Part shown: one piece after another, positions 56,001 through 64,000 of the stretch
Layout of the letters: each line of letters opens with the position of its first letter
How positions within the stretch are numbered: the stretch's first letter is position 1
Assembly (NCBI GenBank): GCA_023159155.1
Contig: JAJNNX010000086.1
Span: 1 to 64,000 of the forward strand
From: Ustulina deusta
Lineage: Eukaryota > Ascomycota > Sordariomycetes > Xylariales > Xylariaceae
Length of the DNA: 64,000 nt
Direction of reading: 5' to 3'
Translations under genes and position numbers: made by a program
The notes under the pieces: generated by a model
Seen by the model: the letters and a program-made list of their open reading frames with translations, nothing else
Database searches by the model: none
What the model was told of the DNA's origin: nothing

Positions 56001-56990
56001 TACAGCGACCTGCGCGGCTCGTCGTCCCTGTGCAGTCGCAGACCATAGTCCAGGCCGCCATGAGACGGACGTTACAGGCGCCGGGGCATTAATGGTCCAC
56101 TTAGCTTTCTGTCTCTTTTCGGCATTCTTAGACAAGTCCCACACATAGCATTTCCCGTCAAAACCGGCACTAATGAGGTGGTCACCGTCAGGATGCCATG
56201 ATATCGAGGAGATGCCCTTTTGGGGATCGTGAGCATTAATTTTAAGCAAGGGTGTGACAGGCTTGCGTATATCCCATTTCAATATGGCTCCTGATTCGGT
56301 TGCACAGGCCAGCATCACGCCATCCTTGGGTGCCCACTTCAGATCGCGAACGCCGTCGGCATTGCATCGCATGGCTTGGAAGGTTCGAAAGGTGAGGCCA
56401 TTGCGCCCCGCAACGGGCGCCTTGACATCGAAGCAGCGCACAACACCATCCTGACCCCCTGACAGCATCCACGTACCCCTGTGGGGATTGAAGTCGAGTT
56501 TGTTGACTTGTCGCGAGCCATCAGACGACTGGATGAACTCCAGACCCAGGCCCGAAGCCAGGCGGTTGATATCGTACATGAAGATCTTGCCATTGGCGCA
56601 TGCAGTGAAGATGGTGGGCTCGGCGCCATGATGAGTAGCGACCTTGACATCCTTGATGGACAACTGTTCCGAGGCCAGGCTCGCAGCGCTGCCCTTGTTC
56701 GCAAACTGCGATGTGATGGCAGAACGCACATCAACCCCCTCCTTTATGTTCAAGCCGTCGATGTGGATGGTCTTGAGCACATGTCGCCCTCCCAGAACAG
56801 CGACGCGGCCGTCGGGGGATCGGTCGACGCAGGCGACAGGAACGGAAGAGGGGTAGACGGCATTCTGCGAGGCATTTGGACGGTACGCCTGGGGGTTGTG
56901 CGAGTTGGCGGCAGCAATGCCTGCATCATTGGAGATGTCGGCGTTGGGCCGGCCAAGAAGCCGCTTTATGATCTTGCCTTGGTTATACAT
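53028..56990 (-). CDS. RTC1: SEA-complex subunit Rtc1/Sea2 (WDR24 orthologue)
   Basis: An intronless 1,320-residue protein of the vacuolar-membrane SEA complex (GATOR2 equivalent), which promotes TORC1 signalling by opposing the Npr2/Npr3 GAP module. It is named 'restriction of telomere capping' in yeast. The N-terminal beta-propeller covers about residues 50-390, with WD-type repeats such as SGGQDGVVRCFDVKAP, SWHPDGDHLISAGFDGKCYVWDLSK and VHIWDLA. A long, Ser-rich low-complexity middle (about 450-950) follows. The C-terminal zinc region (1,060-1,195) has C-x2-C (1063/1066), C-E-R-C-C (1085), C-A-V-C-G-H (1095), C-P-G-C-S-H-G-G-H and C-C-P-F-D-G-C-G-H-A-C, the RING/zinc-ribbon of this family. 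An in-frame TGA upstream of the first ATG supports the start. Confidence 0.92.
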   Translation of the reverse strand: MYNQGKIIKRLLGRPNADISNDAGIAAANSHNPQAYRPNASQNAVYPSSVPVACVDRSPDGRVAVLGGRHVLKTIHIDGLNIKEGVDVRSAITSQFANKGSAASLASEQLSIKDVKVATHHGAEPTIFTACANGKIFMYDINRLASGLGLEFIQSSDGSRQVNKLDFNPHRGTWMLSGGQDGVVRCFDVKAPVAGRNGLTFRTFQAMRCNADGVRDLKWAPKDGVMLACATESGAILKWDIRKPVTPLLKINAHDPQKGISSISWHPDGDHLISAGFDGKCYVWDLSKNAEKRQKAKWTINAPAPVTSVSWRPGLWSATAQGRRAAQVAVAYNEGGNLRNGINSVHIWDLARPTMPYKEIELFETSPSALLWHDQDLLWAAGHDGFAQCDVAFAPKVMDRQPLSSLDFSARGEVLMFLEERVQVSRPRVTVKGHDMLPTSSFSSSPAGQMLSISRSDSEEDVIGSFLGPKRRVGGKRRGTHRSVQSLSTTPPSGPEMKDQVISLEQAIKLTVPFKPQQVMAVKRIPGSTQVDTYHFLSQQYLEILEKDLPNSEDAGPLDQRVLKIMARYARAAESMSQFRLAQTWRILSYAMNLLLASRSKYHLACRLTNAKGTDPLSNKSDDARPLAPRVSSSSQLRHSGEETPRPPTSVPSLDTRPTPGKLRRVEEIDSESNVPTPLARPVEDDQVIFEDSGTTKKLTLVHEVETFSLPPAVHSGRSAPRGRLDSAALSTTSQESQVSSTEGYDFYDVEAVETLPIPIDVPKKKEPLRIDPMEPRSPNSRRKPAVRLDSNESFVQMFSVSDGSRQASLLGTSSGGSLQQTTNRLRREESNDGSSEIEFASRIRGRQIDESPRRHDWPLPRPLERYGSDSLTEDFMISQATVDTIESNSADIEVFQHPAKSRPNPLAIHDVASRFNRIASRPQDHTSSTITETDFLPWDDDPPYPFPTGSDASLNINSSPIQPYEIVAQAIAFECRRSALNASAMILLLKPLVPDDIIDSLQAAAVLRQHHSRLMNMKLFVEAAMLRNLCLRGWPSGIEIWGENYCSIFRPAQDRVAVGFACAQCHKPREVSRSSPEGSEIWKCERCCALVAPCAVCGHREVASELTSLTVNEGLSTTSTQSEVSSLSVWWYCPGCSHGGHASCLQDWHAPVTSSRTNILLETTRPDLFEDDSPQTNSDGCCPFDGCGHACLPGRWRNESSTARTEELGRAVREQYRGVITDLQKVDNKQTLPGDASIVPTPAGSVRGDTLEIPQSRAVETVREVLAGNGHEKNEKSGGLMGILSSSPSRGGSFATGNGGVERERRKSVKFAGPADDRR

Positions 56991-58453
56991 GGCGATGGCA
57001 ACGGTGACGGCGCAGTTCGGCCGGTTGAGGAGACAGTCGAGATGGCGTCATTGTTCGGATGCTCTTTCTGTCGGGCTTGCGAAACCGTGGGCAGCGTAGT
57101 CGCCAATGCTGGAGCAGAAGACCGGTCAGTCGCGCGCGTGCATGGTTAGATGCCTAATGGAGTCGCAGAAAGCTGGCTTGTCATCGCCCAGCAGGTGAAT
57201 GGTTGATCGACGAACTGCGACGGGGTCAGCTGCACTGGAAATGCAGCGCGGATGCAGTTCGGGGTCATTTACCAGGTAGGTGCCCCACATTGGCACCTTG
57301 CCTGCAGCCTGTCAGGCAGTACCCAGTTGCACAGTATACCTAGCTGTTGTACCACAGCGAAGATGTACTATGCACACACTCTAACCAGGGACGTTAAGGC
57401 GTCGTCGCAGTTCGAAGACCTGCGTAAGATACACTCGACCTCCCCACCTAACATACCTAAGTATTTACTGAAGTATCCAACTTCCGGACTGCCTACTTCC
57501 CCAAGCAGCGCCCACGCCTACCTATAGGGGAGGGGCCCATTTTAGGTCACTCTGCTACATAAGTGACTTAGTACACTGCAGTGTTGTAGTTCTTGTACTT
57601 GGCGGCTGGCTTAACATTACCTTGCCAAAACACTTCAGTTCCAACCTTTTTAAGCTGTGCGCTGTTAGAATAAAACCAATGTTAAGAAATAAAACAATGT
57701 TATAACAATGTTAAAATAAAAAAGAAAGACCGTTCAAATATTATAACAAAAAAATACAGTTGCAGCCATAAATATAATAGTCCAAATAATACGAAAATAG
57801 CCGCTAGCCATTATATTGCTCTAACACTTAGATACAACATATGTAACACCATACCAAAAAATCTAGCAGAGTAACCTGAAAAAAACGTCAGTTCCACCAT
57901 GTCCCCAAAAGGGGTCCGCACGGGTAGGTAGGTTGGGCTGTTTAGGTTCAAGTAGACAGTAGTACATATTTCGATGCTTATGATTTTGAGTCTATAGGAT
58001 TTATGTACCGAAACATTAGACTTGAACTCTAATCGACCTACCCTATATATCTTCCTTTGGTCTGAGTAACTCAACGAATGGTGCTATCACCTCAAAAGGT
58101 AGTTAACCATTATTATTAAGGAATAGCAGAGAGCATCCCTACCTACCCAAGCCACGGAAAAGAGGTTCCATCCGTTCGGGATGCAGACCCGAGTTTCGTG
58201 CGGACAACCCTCCGATTCAGCGAGATCGGCACATCTCCGCCGAGCCGACTGTGACATAAAGTCTGCCAGCGTGCCTATGTTCAGGGACTCTCCAGGTTGC
58301 GTGGTCTCGGTACGTAAGAGAAATAGAAAGAGGGAGAGAGAGGGAGAGAGACAAGGTCAAAAGAACTCAGGAGTATTAGATCTCGCGTGTAAATTAAATA
58401 GATAGATACCTGCCTGCCTAGTCATTTCCCCCGCCGTCTTCTTCATCGCAACC
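56991..58453. other. Divergent intergenic region
   Basis: 1.46 kb between RTC1 and the aldolase gene. No gene was recognised. An AT-rich patch at 57,660-57,800 contains repeated AATGTTA strings. Motifs of the GGTAGGTAGG type occur at about 57,925 and 58,140, and a (GA)n-like purine run lies at 58,318-58,352. Confidence 0.45.
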
Positions 58454-59494
58454 ATGTCGTTTCCCAAGGTACCGCCCAGCGGGATCTGGGCCCCCGCCAT
58501 CACCTTCTTCGACCCGGAGACAGACACGCTGCTTCCAGACGACCAAGGGAAGTACTACTCGTACCTCTCCAAGTCCGGGCTCGCCGGCCTCGTGATCCTC
58601 GGCACCAACGCCGAGACCTTCCTCCTCACGCGCGAGGAGCGCAAGCAGCTGCTGCAGGTCGCCCGCGAGGCCTGCGGGCCGGAGTTTCCCATCATGGCCG
58701 GCGTGGGCGGCCACTCGACGCGCCAGGTGCTCGAGTTCATCGCCGACGCCGCTGACGCCGGCGCCAACTACGTCCTGGTGCTGCCGCCGGCGTACTTCGG
58801 CAAGGCGACCACGCCCGCCGTCATCGACGGCTTCTACGCCGACGTCGCGGCCAACAGCGCCCTGCCCGTCGTGGTGTACAACTTCCCGGGCGTCTGCAAC
58901 GGCGTGGACCTCGACTCCGCCACCATCGCCCGCCTCGCCCGCCAGCACGACAACATCGTCGGCGTGAAGCTCACCTGCGGCTCCGTCGCCAAGATCACCC
59001 GCCGTGAGTTATTCATTCTCCGAGTCTTTCCTCCCAGCCAGGATAAAATCCCCTAGAAGCGACAACTGACGCAGAGCGCTGCAGTCGCCAGCGAGCTGCC
59101 ACCAGAGCGCTTCGCGACCTTTGGCGGCCAGTCGGATTTCCTCATCGGCGGTCTGAGCGTCGGGTCCGCAGGCTGCATCGCGGCCTTCGCGAACGTGTTC
59201 CCGAGGAGCATCGTGCAGATCTACAAACTGTACAAGGAGGGCAAGTACGAGGACGCGCTCGCGCTGCATCGGAAGGCCGCCCTGGCCGAGCAGCCCTGCA
59301 AGTCGGGCATTGCGGCGACCAAGTACGCCGCCGCGATCAACACGGCGCGGGCCGCGGGGATCGAGGGGGCCGAGGAGAAGTTGCGGCCCAGACGGCCGTA
59401 TACCGAGCCGTCCGAGGCCGCCAAGCAGAACGTCGTTGCTGAGATGGCCGAGATGGCGAGGATCGAGGAGGGCCTGAAGCTGGAAAGAAGCTAG
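58454..59494 (+). CDS. DapA/N-acetylneuraminate-lyase-family aldolase
   Basis: A 319-residue class I aldolase. Exons 58,454-59,003 and 59,085-59,494 with an 81-bp intron (GTGAGT...GCAG); the sum is 320 codons. The TIM-barrel family marks are clear: G-T-N-A-E (50-54, in place of the usual G-T-T/N-G-E phosphate/carboxylate-binding loop), the catalytic Tyr in VVYNFPG (Tyr142) and the Schiff-base lysine in GVKLTCG (Lys172). FGGQSDFLIGGLSVGSAGCI follows near the C-terminal half of the barrel. Fungi make lysine by the aminoadipate route, so this is not lysine biosynthesis. Likely roles are a 4-hydroxy-2-oxoglutarate aldolase or a sugar-acid (2-keto-3-deoxy) aldolase. No targeting signal. Third positions are strongly G/C. 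Confidence 0.85.
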
Positions 59495-59888
59495 AAAGAT
59501 GAATGGCGGCCAAAGAAAGTATTAATGAATTAATTGATTGATTGGTTTATTAATCCCGTCATCCAGCCGCTGGGCACGCTCGATGCATCGACAATGCCGG
59601 CTTATCTAAACTCTTAAAATACACATGCCGGTGCCGTATCTATGACCAGTGTCTGTTATGTACACGGCGGGGGGAGCCATTGGTTTTGGTGCCGCCGTCG
59701 CGATGCGATAAACCAACGCCCTCATAGAACCAAACCAACCCCTGCGTTTCCCAACACGGCCGAGCGCATAACTCCAATTATATGACCAGTTCGTAACTCT
59801 TCAAACCTGCTGTCTTTTCGAGGAGACGGAATGCGTTGTAGAAGCAGCAGGAGCGGCACTAGGACTAGAGACGGCCTGGCCGCTACCA
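59495..59888. other. Convergent 3' intergenic region
   Basis: 394 bp between the aldolase stop and the CE3-like gene stop. No gene was seen. ATTAATGAATTAATTGATTGATT near 59,520 is the only notable AT-rich patch and could hold the aldolase polyadenylation signals. Confidence 0.45.
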
Positions 59889-61332
59889 CTACCGAGCTGA
59901 ATTAGTCGGTTTCGGAGCGGGGGTGTCCGTAGTCTTCGGAGCGGCGGTCGCAGCGACACGACCTATATCTCCATCATACGGCATCCCATCCACCGGCCAG
60001 CGCAGATACCCTCTCTGGTCAGCCTCCTTCACTGCGTCGGCCAGGATATGGCCCATAATTTCATATCCGTGATCCGTAGGGTGCGAGCCGTCCGGGCCGA
60101 TGTCTTGGGCCTCGGGCCGACCCGGGAGGCCTGTCGAGGGATGTAACTCGGCCATCACGACGGTGTTGTTCTCGTATTTCGGTAACAGCGCGCGGTACTG
60201 CTGGTTGATGTCCAAGATCACGGGCTCCAGATTCGGAACGGTGTTTGTCAGCAGCGTGCTGAATATGACGGTGGAACGTGGCGATGTAGCGAGCAAGTAA
60301 TCGATGAAAGCCTCCAGATCTGCGCCCGCGACGCCGACGTCTCGGTGTTGCAGCGCGTTGTTCGTGCCGATGTTGATGACGAAGATGTTCGGCTGCTGCT
60401 GGGGCACGACTTGCTTCGCGTGGTCGAAAATCTGGTCACTACAAGCCTCGGTGTCAGCTAATAATCGCCACTTCCAGCGTCAATCTGTGAAGGATTTGAA
60501 ACCGCGAGAAGCGTCCAAGACATGAAAATTTTTTTTATTTTTTTTTTTGGCTCAGGAGAGAGCCTATATACCTCAGATGGAAGCCACCAAAGCAAGAAGG
60601 AAATGGGCCCCGAGAATCACTTACATCCTGTTTCCGCTGTAGGCCTCGAAGTCGTTGTCCGTCATGTCTCCGTTCCGCTGCGATCCCACCATGTTGATGG
60701 GTGCCCCTAGCTTTGCGAGGTCATCGCGAAGCGTTTTGCGGAAGCCATTCTGGTCGGAGGATCTTAACCCACGAACTATGGACGCCCCTAAACACATGAT
60801 TCGTAGCGGCGTGCGGTCCGCAATGCTGCTCGAGTTCTTAGGTTTCCACATTTCCGTTGAGTTCCCATGGTTGCCTTGGTTATCGCCATTGTCGCCGTTG
60901 CCGCTGCCATTGCCATTGCCATTACCACCGTTGTTTCCACCACTACTTGTGCTGTTCTGGCCACCGTCCATGTTGTCGCCGCTGCCACTACTGCCGTCAC
61001 CATTGCTGCTGCTGTTGCCACCGCTGCTACCGCCAGCACTACTGCCATTACCGCTACCAAGGGGGGCGCCAAGGTTGCTTTCATTGCTGATGCTCTTGTT
61101 TCTGTGAGGGGTGAGTTCATGGGTTGCACCAAGAGCTGACAGGTACGTGTTAGAGACCGATTTCTGAGTGAGAGGTAGTTGGGAGAGGAGCGATAAAATA
61201 AGGTAAGAAAGGGTCCCATTTACCAATCAGAACGACTGACAAGACCACGAGGAAGGTCAGCACAGCGATTGCGCGCTTGGTTTTTAGAAAAGCCAGACGG
61301 CCTTGCCCTCGTGAGCGCGACGGTTTCTCCAT
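59889..61332 (-). CDS. Membrane-anchored SGNH hydrolase, CE3-like
   Basis: A 389-residue protein. Exons 61,224-61,332, 60,625-61,135 and 59,889-60,438; introns of 88 and 186 bp with GT-AG ends. It starts at the first in-frame ATG (61,330-61,332). A basic N-terminus (MEKPSRSRGQ...KTKR) precedes one hydrophobic segment at about 21-37, so a type II membrane protein with an extracellular catalytic part is predicted. A Gly/Ser/Asn-rich linker spans about 63-127. The SGNH blocks are CLGASIVRG (nucleophile Ser155; GAS where GDS is usual), SQRNGDMTDNDFEAYSGNRID (typical of carbohydrate esterase family 3), IGTNNA (231-234) and DGSHPTDHG (Asp323, His326). Deacetylation of cell-wall or plant polysaccharide is the likely reaction. 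Confidence 0.82.
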
Positions 61333-62312
61333 GTGGCTTGACTTTTTTCCTCTTTTTTCTTTTTTTTTTCTTGGTCTACCCACGCAAACATATATTTAAA
61401 AGAATGGACGTGGCTTATTACCAAAGCCAAAAAAAAATAGAGGTTGTACAGAGAATACCAGGACTGGCACCTGGCGAGACGGCGGGCTGAGGGAATGCTT
61501 ATTACTTATTGAATGCGGTCTCCGCACTCACAGGCTGACCGTGTGCACATCTTCCACATAGGGTGGTATGCAGCGAATAAATTTGATAGGTCCCTATAGG
61601 CAGGCAATGAGTGTCGCATTCGAGTCTTCATCGTGGATGGTTAGTCGATATTACTACAATATTCTCCTAGGCTGCAACTATTTGTTCTATGCAGTGTACT
61701 TACACTAGTTCACCGCGAGGTTCGACGCAGTTGGCCTAGACGCCTCTTCATCTTGATTGCGGTGGAACCAGATGTAGGTCTTCGGCACAGTTTCCTAATT
61801 TTGCTGCGCCATTGATGGCTGCGCCGCAGGGATGCCGACGTTTCTGAGACGTGCCAATGTCGATTCTGCGTTCAATGCCTATCTAGAGATGGCAAATTCT
61901 GTCATGGATAGCAGGACTTTATAGTGTTGGGGTGGTGCAGCAGTATGCGATCTATCATAGGTAGCAGTGTAGTGTAATGGGGTGTGCAGCACAGACGTTC
62001 TCCTGAATTGAGCAATCTAAATATCTCCATTTGACGCAGCTGAAAAAAATACGCCGTAAAGCAACAGCACAGGCCCACGAGCCCCCTGGCGATACCTACG
62101 CCGTTTTCGCTGTATCCCTGCTGCATTGGTCAGCAGAGTGACCATCAGCGTGTGATTCTGGAACCCTGCTCGACACTCGAAGCAACCTACCCTAGCACTA
62201 GGGTTTCTTTGAGATTTTGGTATGAGGGTGGGTAGGTATCTATTTCGCCATTGAGATTGATGCTGAGCCGACCTGCAGCAACCATGTAGGCGCGAGCAGG
62301 ACTATTTTTGAA
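61333..62312. other. Intergenic region
   Basis: 980 bp between the CE3-like gene start and the Nudix gene stop. No supportable gene. A TATATTTAAAAG string at about 61,391-61,402 lies upstream of the CE3-like gene on the opposite strand. T/C-rich homopolymer runs near 61,345-61,372 cover its leader. Confidence 0.45.
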
Positions 62313-63057
62313 CTACCTACCAACCTGTACAGGGAGAACCAAGTCCCCATAATCCTGTATCAGGCTTCTTATGGGCAGAAAGCACTTCTTATCAGCCCAC
62401 TCTGACGCTGTGTCATCGTGATGTTTGGTCCATAGCCGTATTTCGTCCCAGCTTCTCCAGTGCCAGCCTTCGCATTTGTTGGGTTCCATGGTCTGCAGTA
62501 TCTCGTCAGCGTACAGCATTCCACGCTGTCTCCCATGTTGCCATCATAGATATTTGTTTGTTGAAGTTGATAGGGGTGCTACCAAAGCTCTGGCATCACG
62601 ATGAGAGGAAGCGGGCATGCAACTCACGTGAGGCTGAGCATCTGTGTCCTCCATGATGCACTGCACGAATATAGTGATATAATGTTTCGATGCGGCATCG
62701 AACACGTCATTTGTCACGGCGACGACCTTGACGCCCTTGACCCGTAACGCGGTCTCCTCTAGGGTTTCTCGCTCAGCGCACGTGAAGAACGACTCGCCCA
62801 TTTCGAGGTGTCCACCGGGGAAGGCCCACGATCCTGCAGATTCTTTCGTCAGCACGCAACGAACCCTCTCCTTTCTTATCTGTCGCTGTCCATAAGCGGC
62901 AGTGGGTAGAAGAAGCATGCACCGTGTGCAGAAATGGGAAATGGGCGCGCTTACCAGCGCCGTGGCTCCCCGCTCGCTTCCCAATAACAAGCTCCCCCTT
63001 CGCGTTGCAGATGATGGCTGCAATGCCGACGCGGGGGTTTGGTGGGGCTGCGGCCAT
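62313..63057 (-). CDS. Nudix hydrolase (NUDT15-like)
   Basis: A 162-residue Nudix protein that would hydrolyse a nucleoside diphosphate-linked substrate. Exons 62,955-63,057, 62,628-62,833 and 62,313-62,492; introns of 121 and 135 bp; the sum is 163 codons. The N-terminus PRVGIAAIICNAKGELVIGKRAGSHGAG-SWAFPGG is the usual strand pair before the Nudix box. The box reads G-H-L-E-M-G-E-x7-R-E-T-L-E-E-T-A-L, matching GX5EX7REUXEEXGU except that the final Gly is Ala and one hydrophobic position is Thr. The metal-binding glutamates R-E..L-E-E are intact. NDVFD and WHWRSWDEI near the end match the fungal NUDT15-like subgroup (8-oxo-dGTP or related diphosphatases). The substrate is unproven. No targeting signal. 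Confidence 0.85.
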
Positions 63058-63666
63058 GATTGTCGAATTCTACCGGTAGTGTATGTGAAATCTGCGAATG
63101 GCAACTGATGAAATCTTGAATAACTCGAATGAAGAATGAATGAATGCAGTGAATCAAGTAGGGAACCAGGACGACGTTTATAGCCAATTCATCGTCACGG
63201 AGCAGCCGGCAGTGCAAGTCAGACAGTCATGAAGAGCGGGGGTTGCCGGTTCGCTGGTAGGCACTAAGTAAACGCAGGTAGTACAGGTAGGCTACGGTAG
63301 GTAGTATAGTAAGGCAGAGAGGCAAACAAACCCCAAGGTAAAATCCGCCCACCACGATCCACAGACGCAGGCGGCTTTTTTTACAATTGCAGGAGGCATA
63401 AATAAGCCCGTGTACAATCAATCACTTGCACAACGAGAATGGATTTTTCAAGTGTAAGATCTGCGAGTCTCGATTTCTGTCGGCAGTCTAGATTACCACA
63501 TACCCAATGGATAATCCAATTCCTCAATCCAATCCAAAAGAATACTTAGGCATGAACACCGCCTCGCAAGGCAGCCTCCGAAAAACCAAACACAACTGGA
63601 GGCCTTGCCTACCTTAGACAGGCACACTGACACAACGCCGTTCTCCTCGCTACGTGCAACATAATC
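63058..63666. other. Intergenic region
   Basis: No gene was seen between the Nudix start and the stop of the edge gene. Several GGTAGG/GTAGGTAG motif copies cluster at 63,255-63,305. Confidence 0.45.
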
Positions 63667-64000
63667 TCACAACTTCGACAATGCCTCCTCTCTCGCCTTG
63701 GCCTCTCTTTCCTCCGCAAGGACCTCTTCTCTCCCTCTCACCTCGACGTGAGTCGGCCCGCCCTTCCCAAAGTGAACCAGCACGACTCTCTCCCAGTCGC
63801 CGCCGCGACCGCTCCCCTTGAGCTCGGCGCCCGGCTTATCCAGCCCGAGGATGGCCCGCCGATCCCCATGCCGCAAGCCGAGCATGACGGGACTAATCAC
63901 CTTGTCGGCCCAGGGGATGCGCGAAGTCGGGTGCCCCTCGGCCTTGGGGTGCGTGGCCGTAGGCACGGTGCGCAAGAACACGCGCAGCGCCTCGCGTTGC
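63667..64000 (-). CDS. 3' end of a gene cut by the window edge, unknown
   Basis: An open minus-strand frame runs from the right edge to a stop at 63,667, at least 110 residues. No ATG is present inside, so the start lies beyond the window. I do not recognise the family. The visible part reads as soluble and mixed charge (PWADKVISPVMLGLRHGDRR, then a DWERVVLVHFGKGG strand), with a Glu/Ala/Arg-rich helix at the C-terminus (REEVLAEEREAKAREEALSKL). High GC and a long open frame to the edge support coding. Confidence 0.55.
   Translation of the reverse strand, partial: QREALRVFLRTVPTATHPKAEGHPTSRIPWADKVISPVMLGLRHGDRRAILGLDKPGAELKGSGRGGDWERVVLVHFGKGGPTHVEVRGREEVLAEEREAKAREEALSKL

Noticed and set aside
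60655..61139. Plus-strand frames rich in Pro/Leu, Cys/His or Ala/Val opposite the CE3-like linker
   Set aside because: They mirror the Gly/Ser/Asn linker repeat and have no independent support.

Overview
The window looks like a chromosome segment of a filamentous ascomycete (Pezizomycotina). The genes have short GT-AG introns of about 50-190 bp. They include clear fungal orthologues (ROK1, RPN11, RTC1/SEA2) and families typical of filamentous ascomycetes: an EthD protein, a rhodopsin-domain membrane protein, a cellobiose-dehydrogenase-like GMC oxidoreductase and a CE3-like esterase. The repeats carry the signature of repeat-induced point mutation (RIP), which also fits this group. I cannot name the species.

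The window has two halves. Bases 1 to about 32,940 are an extremely AT-rich block with no intact gene, made of nested and tandem transposon copies mutated by C-to-T and G-to-A change. From left to right it holds: an inverted, internally deleted copy of an unclassified repeat 'A'; a direct copy of A split by a Ty3/Gypsy element; a second tandem A copy; a duplicated terminal unit; a minisatellite of about 124 bp x 6; an unassigned stretch; a pogo-like DDE transposase relic; and a Ty1/Copia pol relic. The Gypsy element spans 6,088-15,758, has 164-bp LTRs, a perfect 5-bp target duplication, and coding on the minus strand. Inside it sits an unmutated solo-LTR-like insert (10,908-11,196) with its own target duplication, so the order of insertion can be read directly.

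At about 32.9 kb the composition changes abruptly to ordinary gene-bearing DNA. The first 10 kb (33-43 kb) is sparse and accessory in character: MITE-like elements, an EthD-domain gene, a rhodopsin-domain gene, a truncated cytochrome P450, a GNAT acetyltransferase and a possible decayed gene. From 43 kb onward the region is conserved and denser: ROK1 (minus) divergent from RPN11 (plus); a GC-rich gene of unknown function; a GMC oxidoreductase (minus) divergent from a cytidine-deaminase-fold gene (plus); the 1,320-residue SEA-complex gene RTC1 (minus); a DapA/NAL-family aldolase (plus); a membrane-anchored CE3-like SGNH hydrolase (minus); a Nudix hydrolase (minus); and the 3' end of one more gene running off the right edge.

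Exon structures were worked out by hand by matching splice sites to reading frame and family pattern. In every multi-exon model the exon lengths sum to a whole number of codons. The genes do not form one pathway. The housekeeping set covers ribosome biogenesis, the proteasome and TORC1 nutrient signalling. The rest are secreted or membrane oxidoreductase/esterase functions plus small-molecule enzymes. No previously undescribed multi-gene system is evident; the most informative structure is the layered transposon nest and its sharp boundary with the gene-bearing half.
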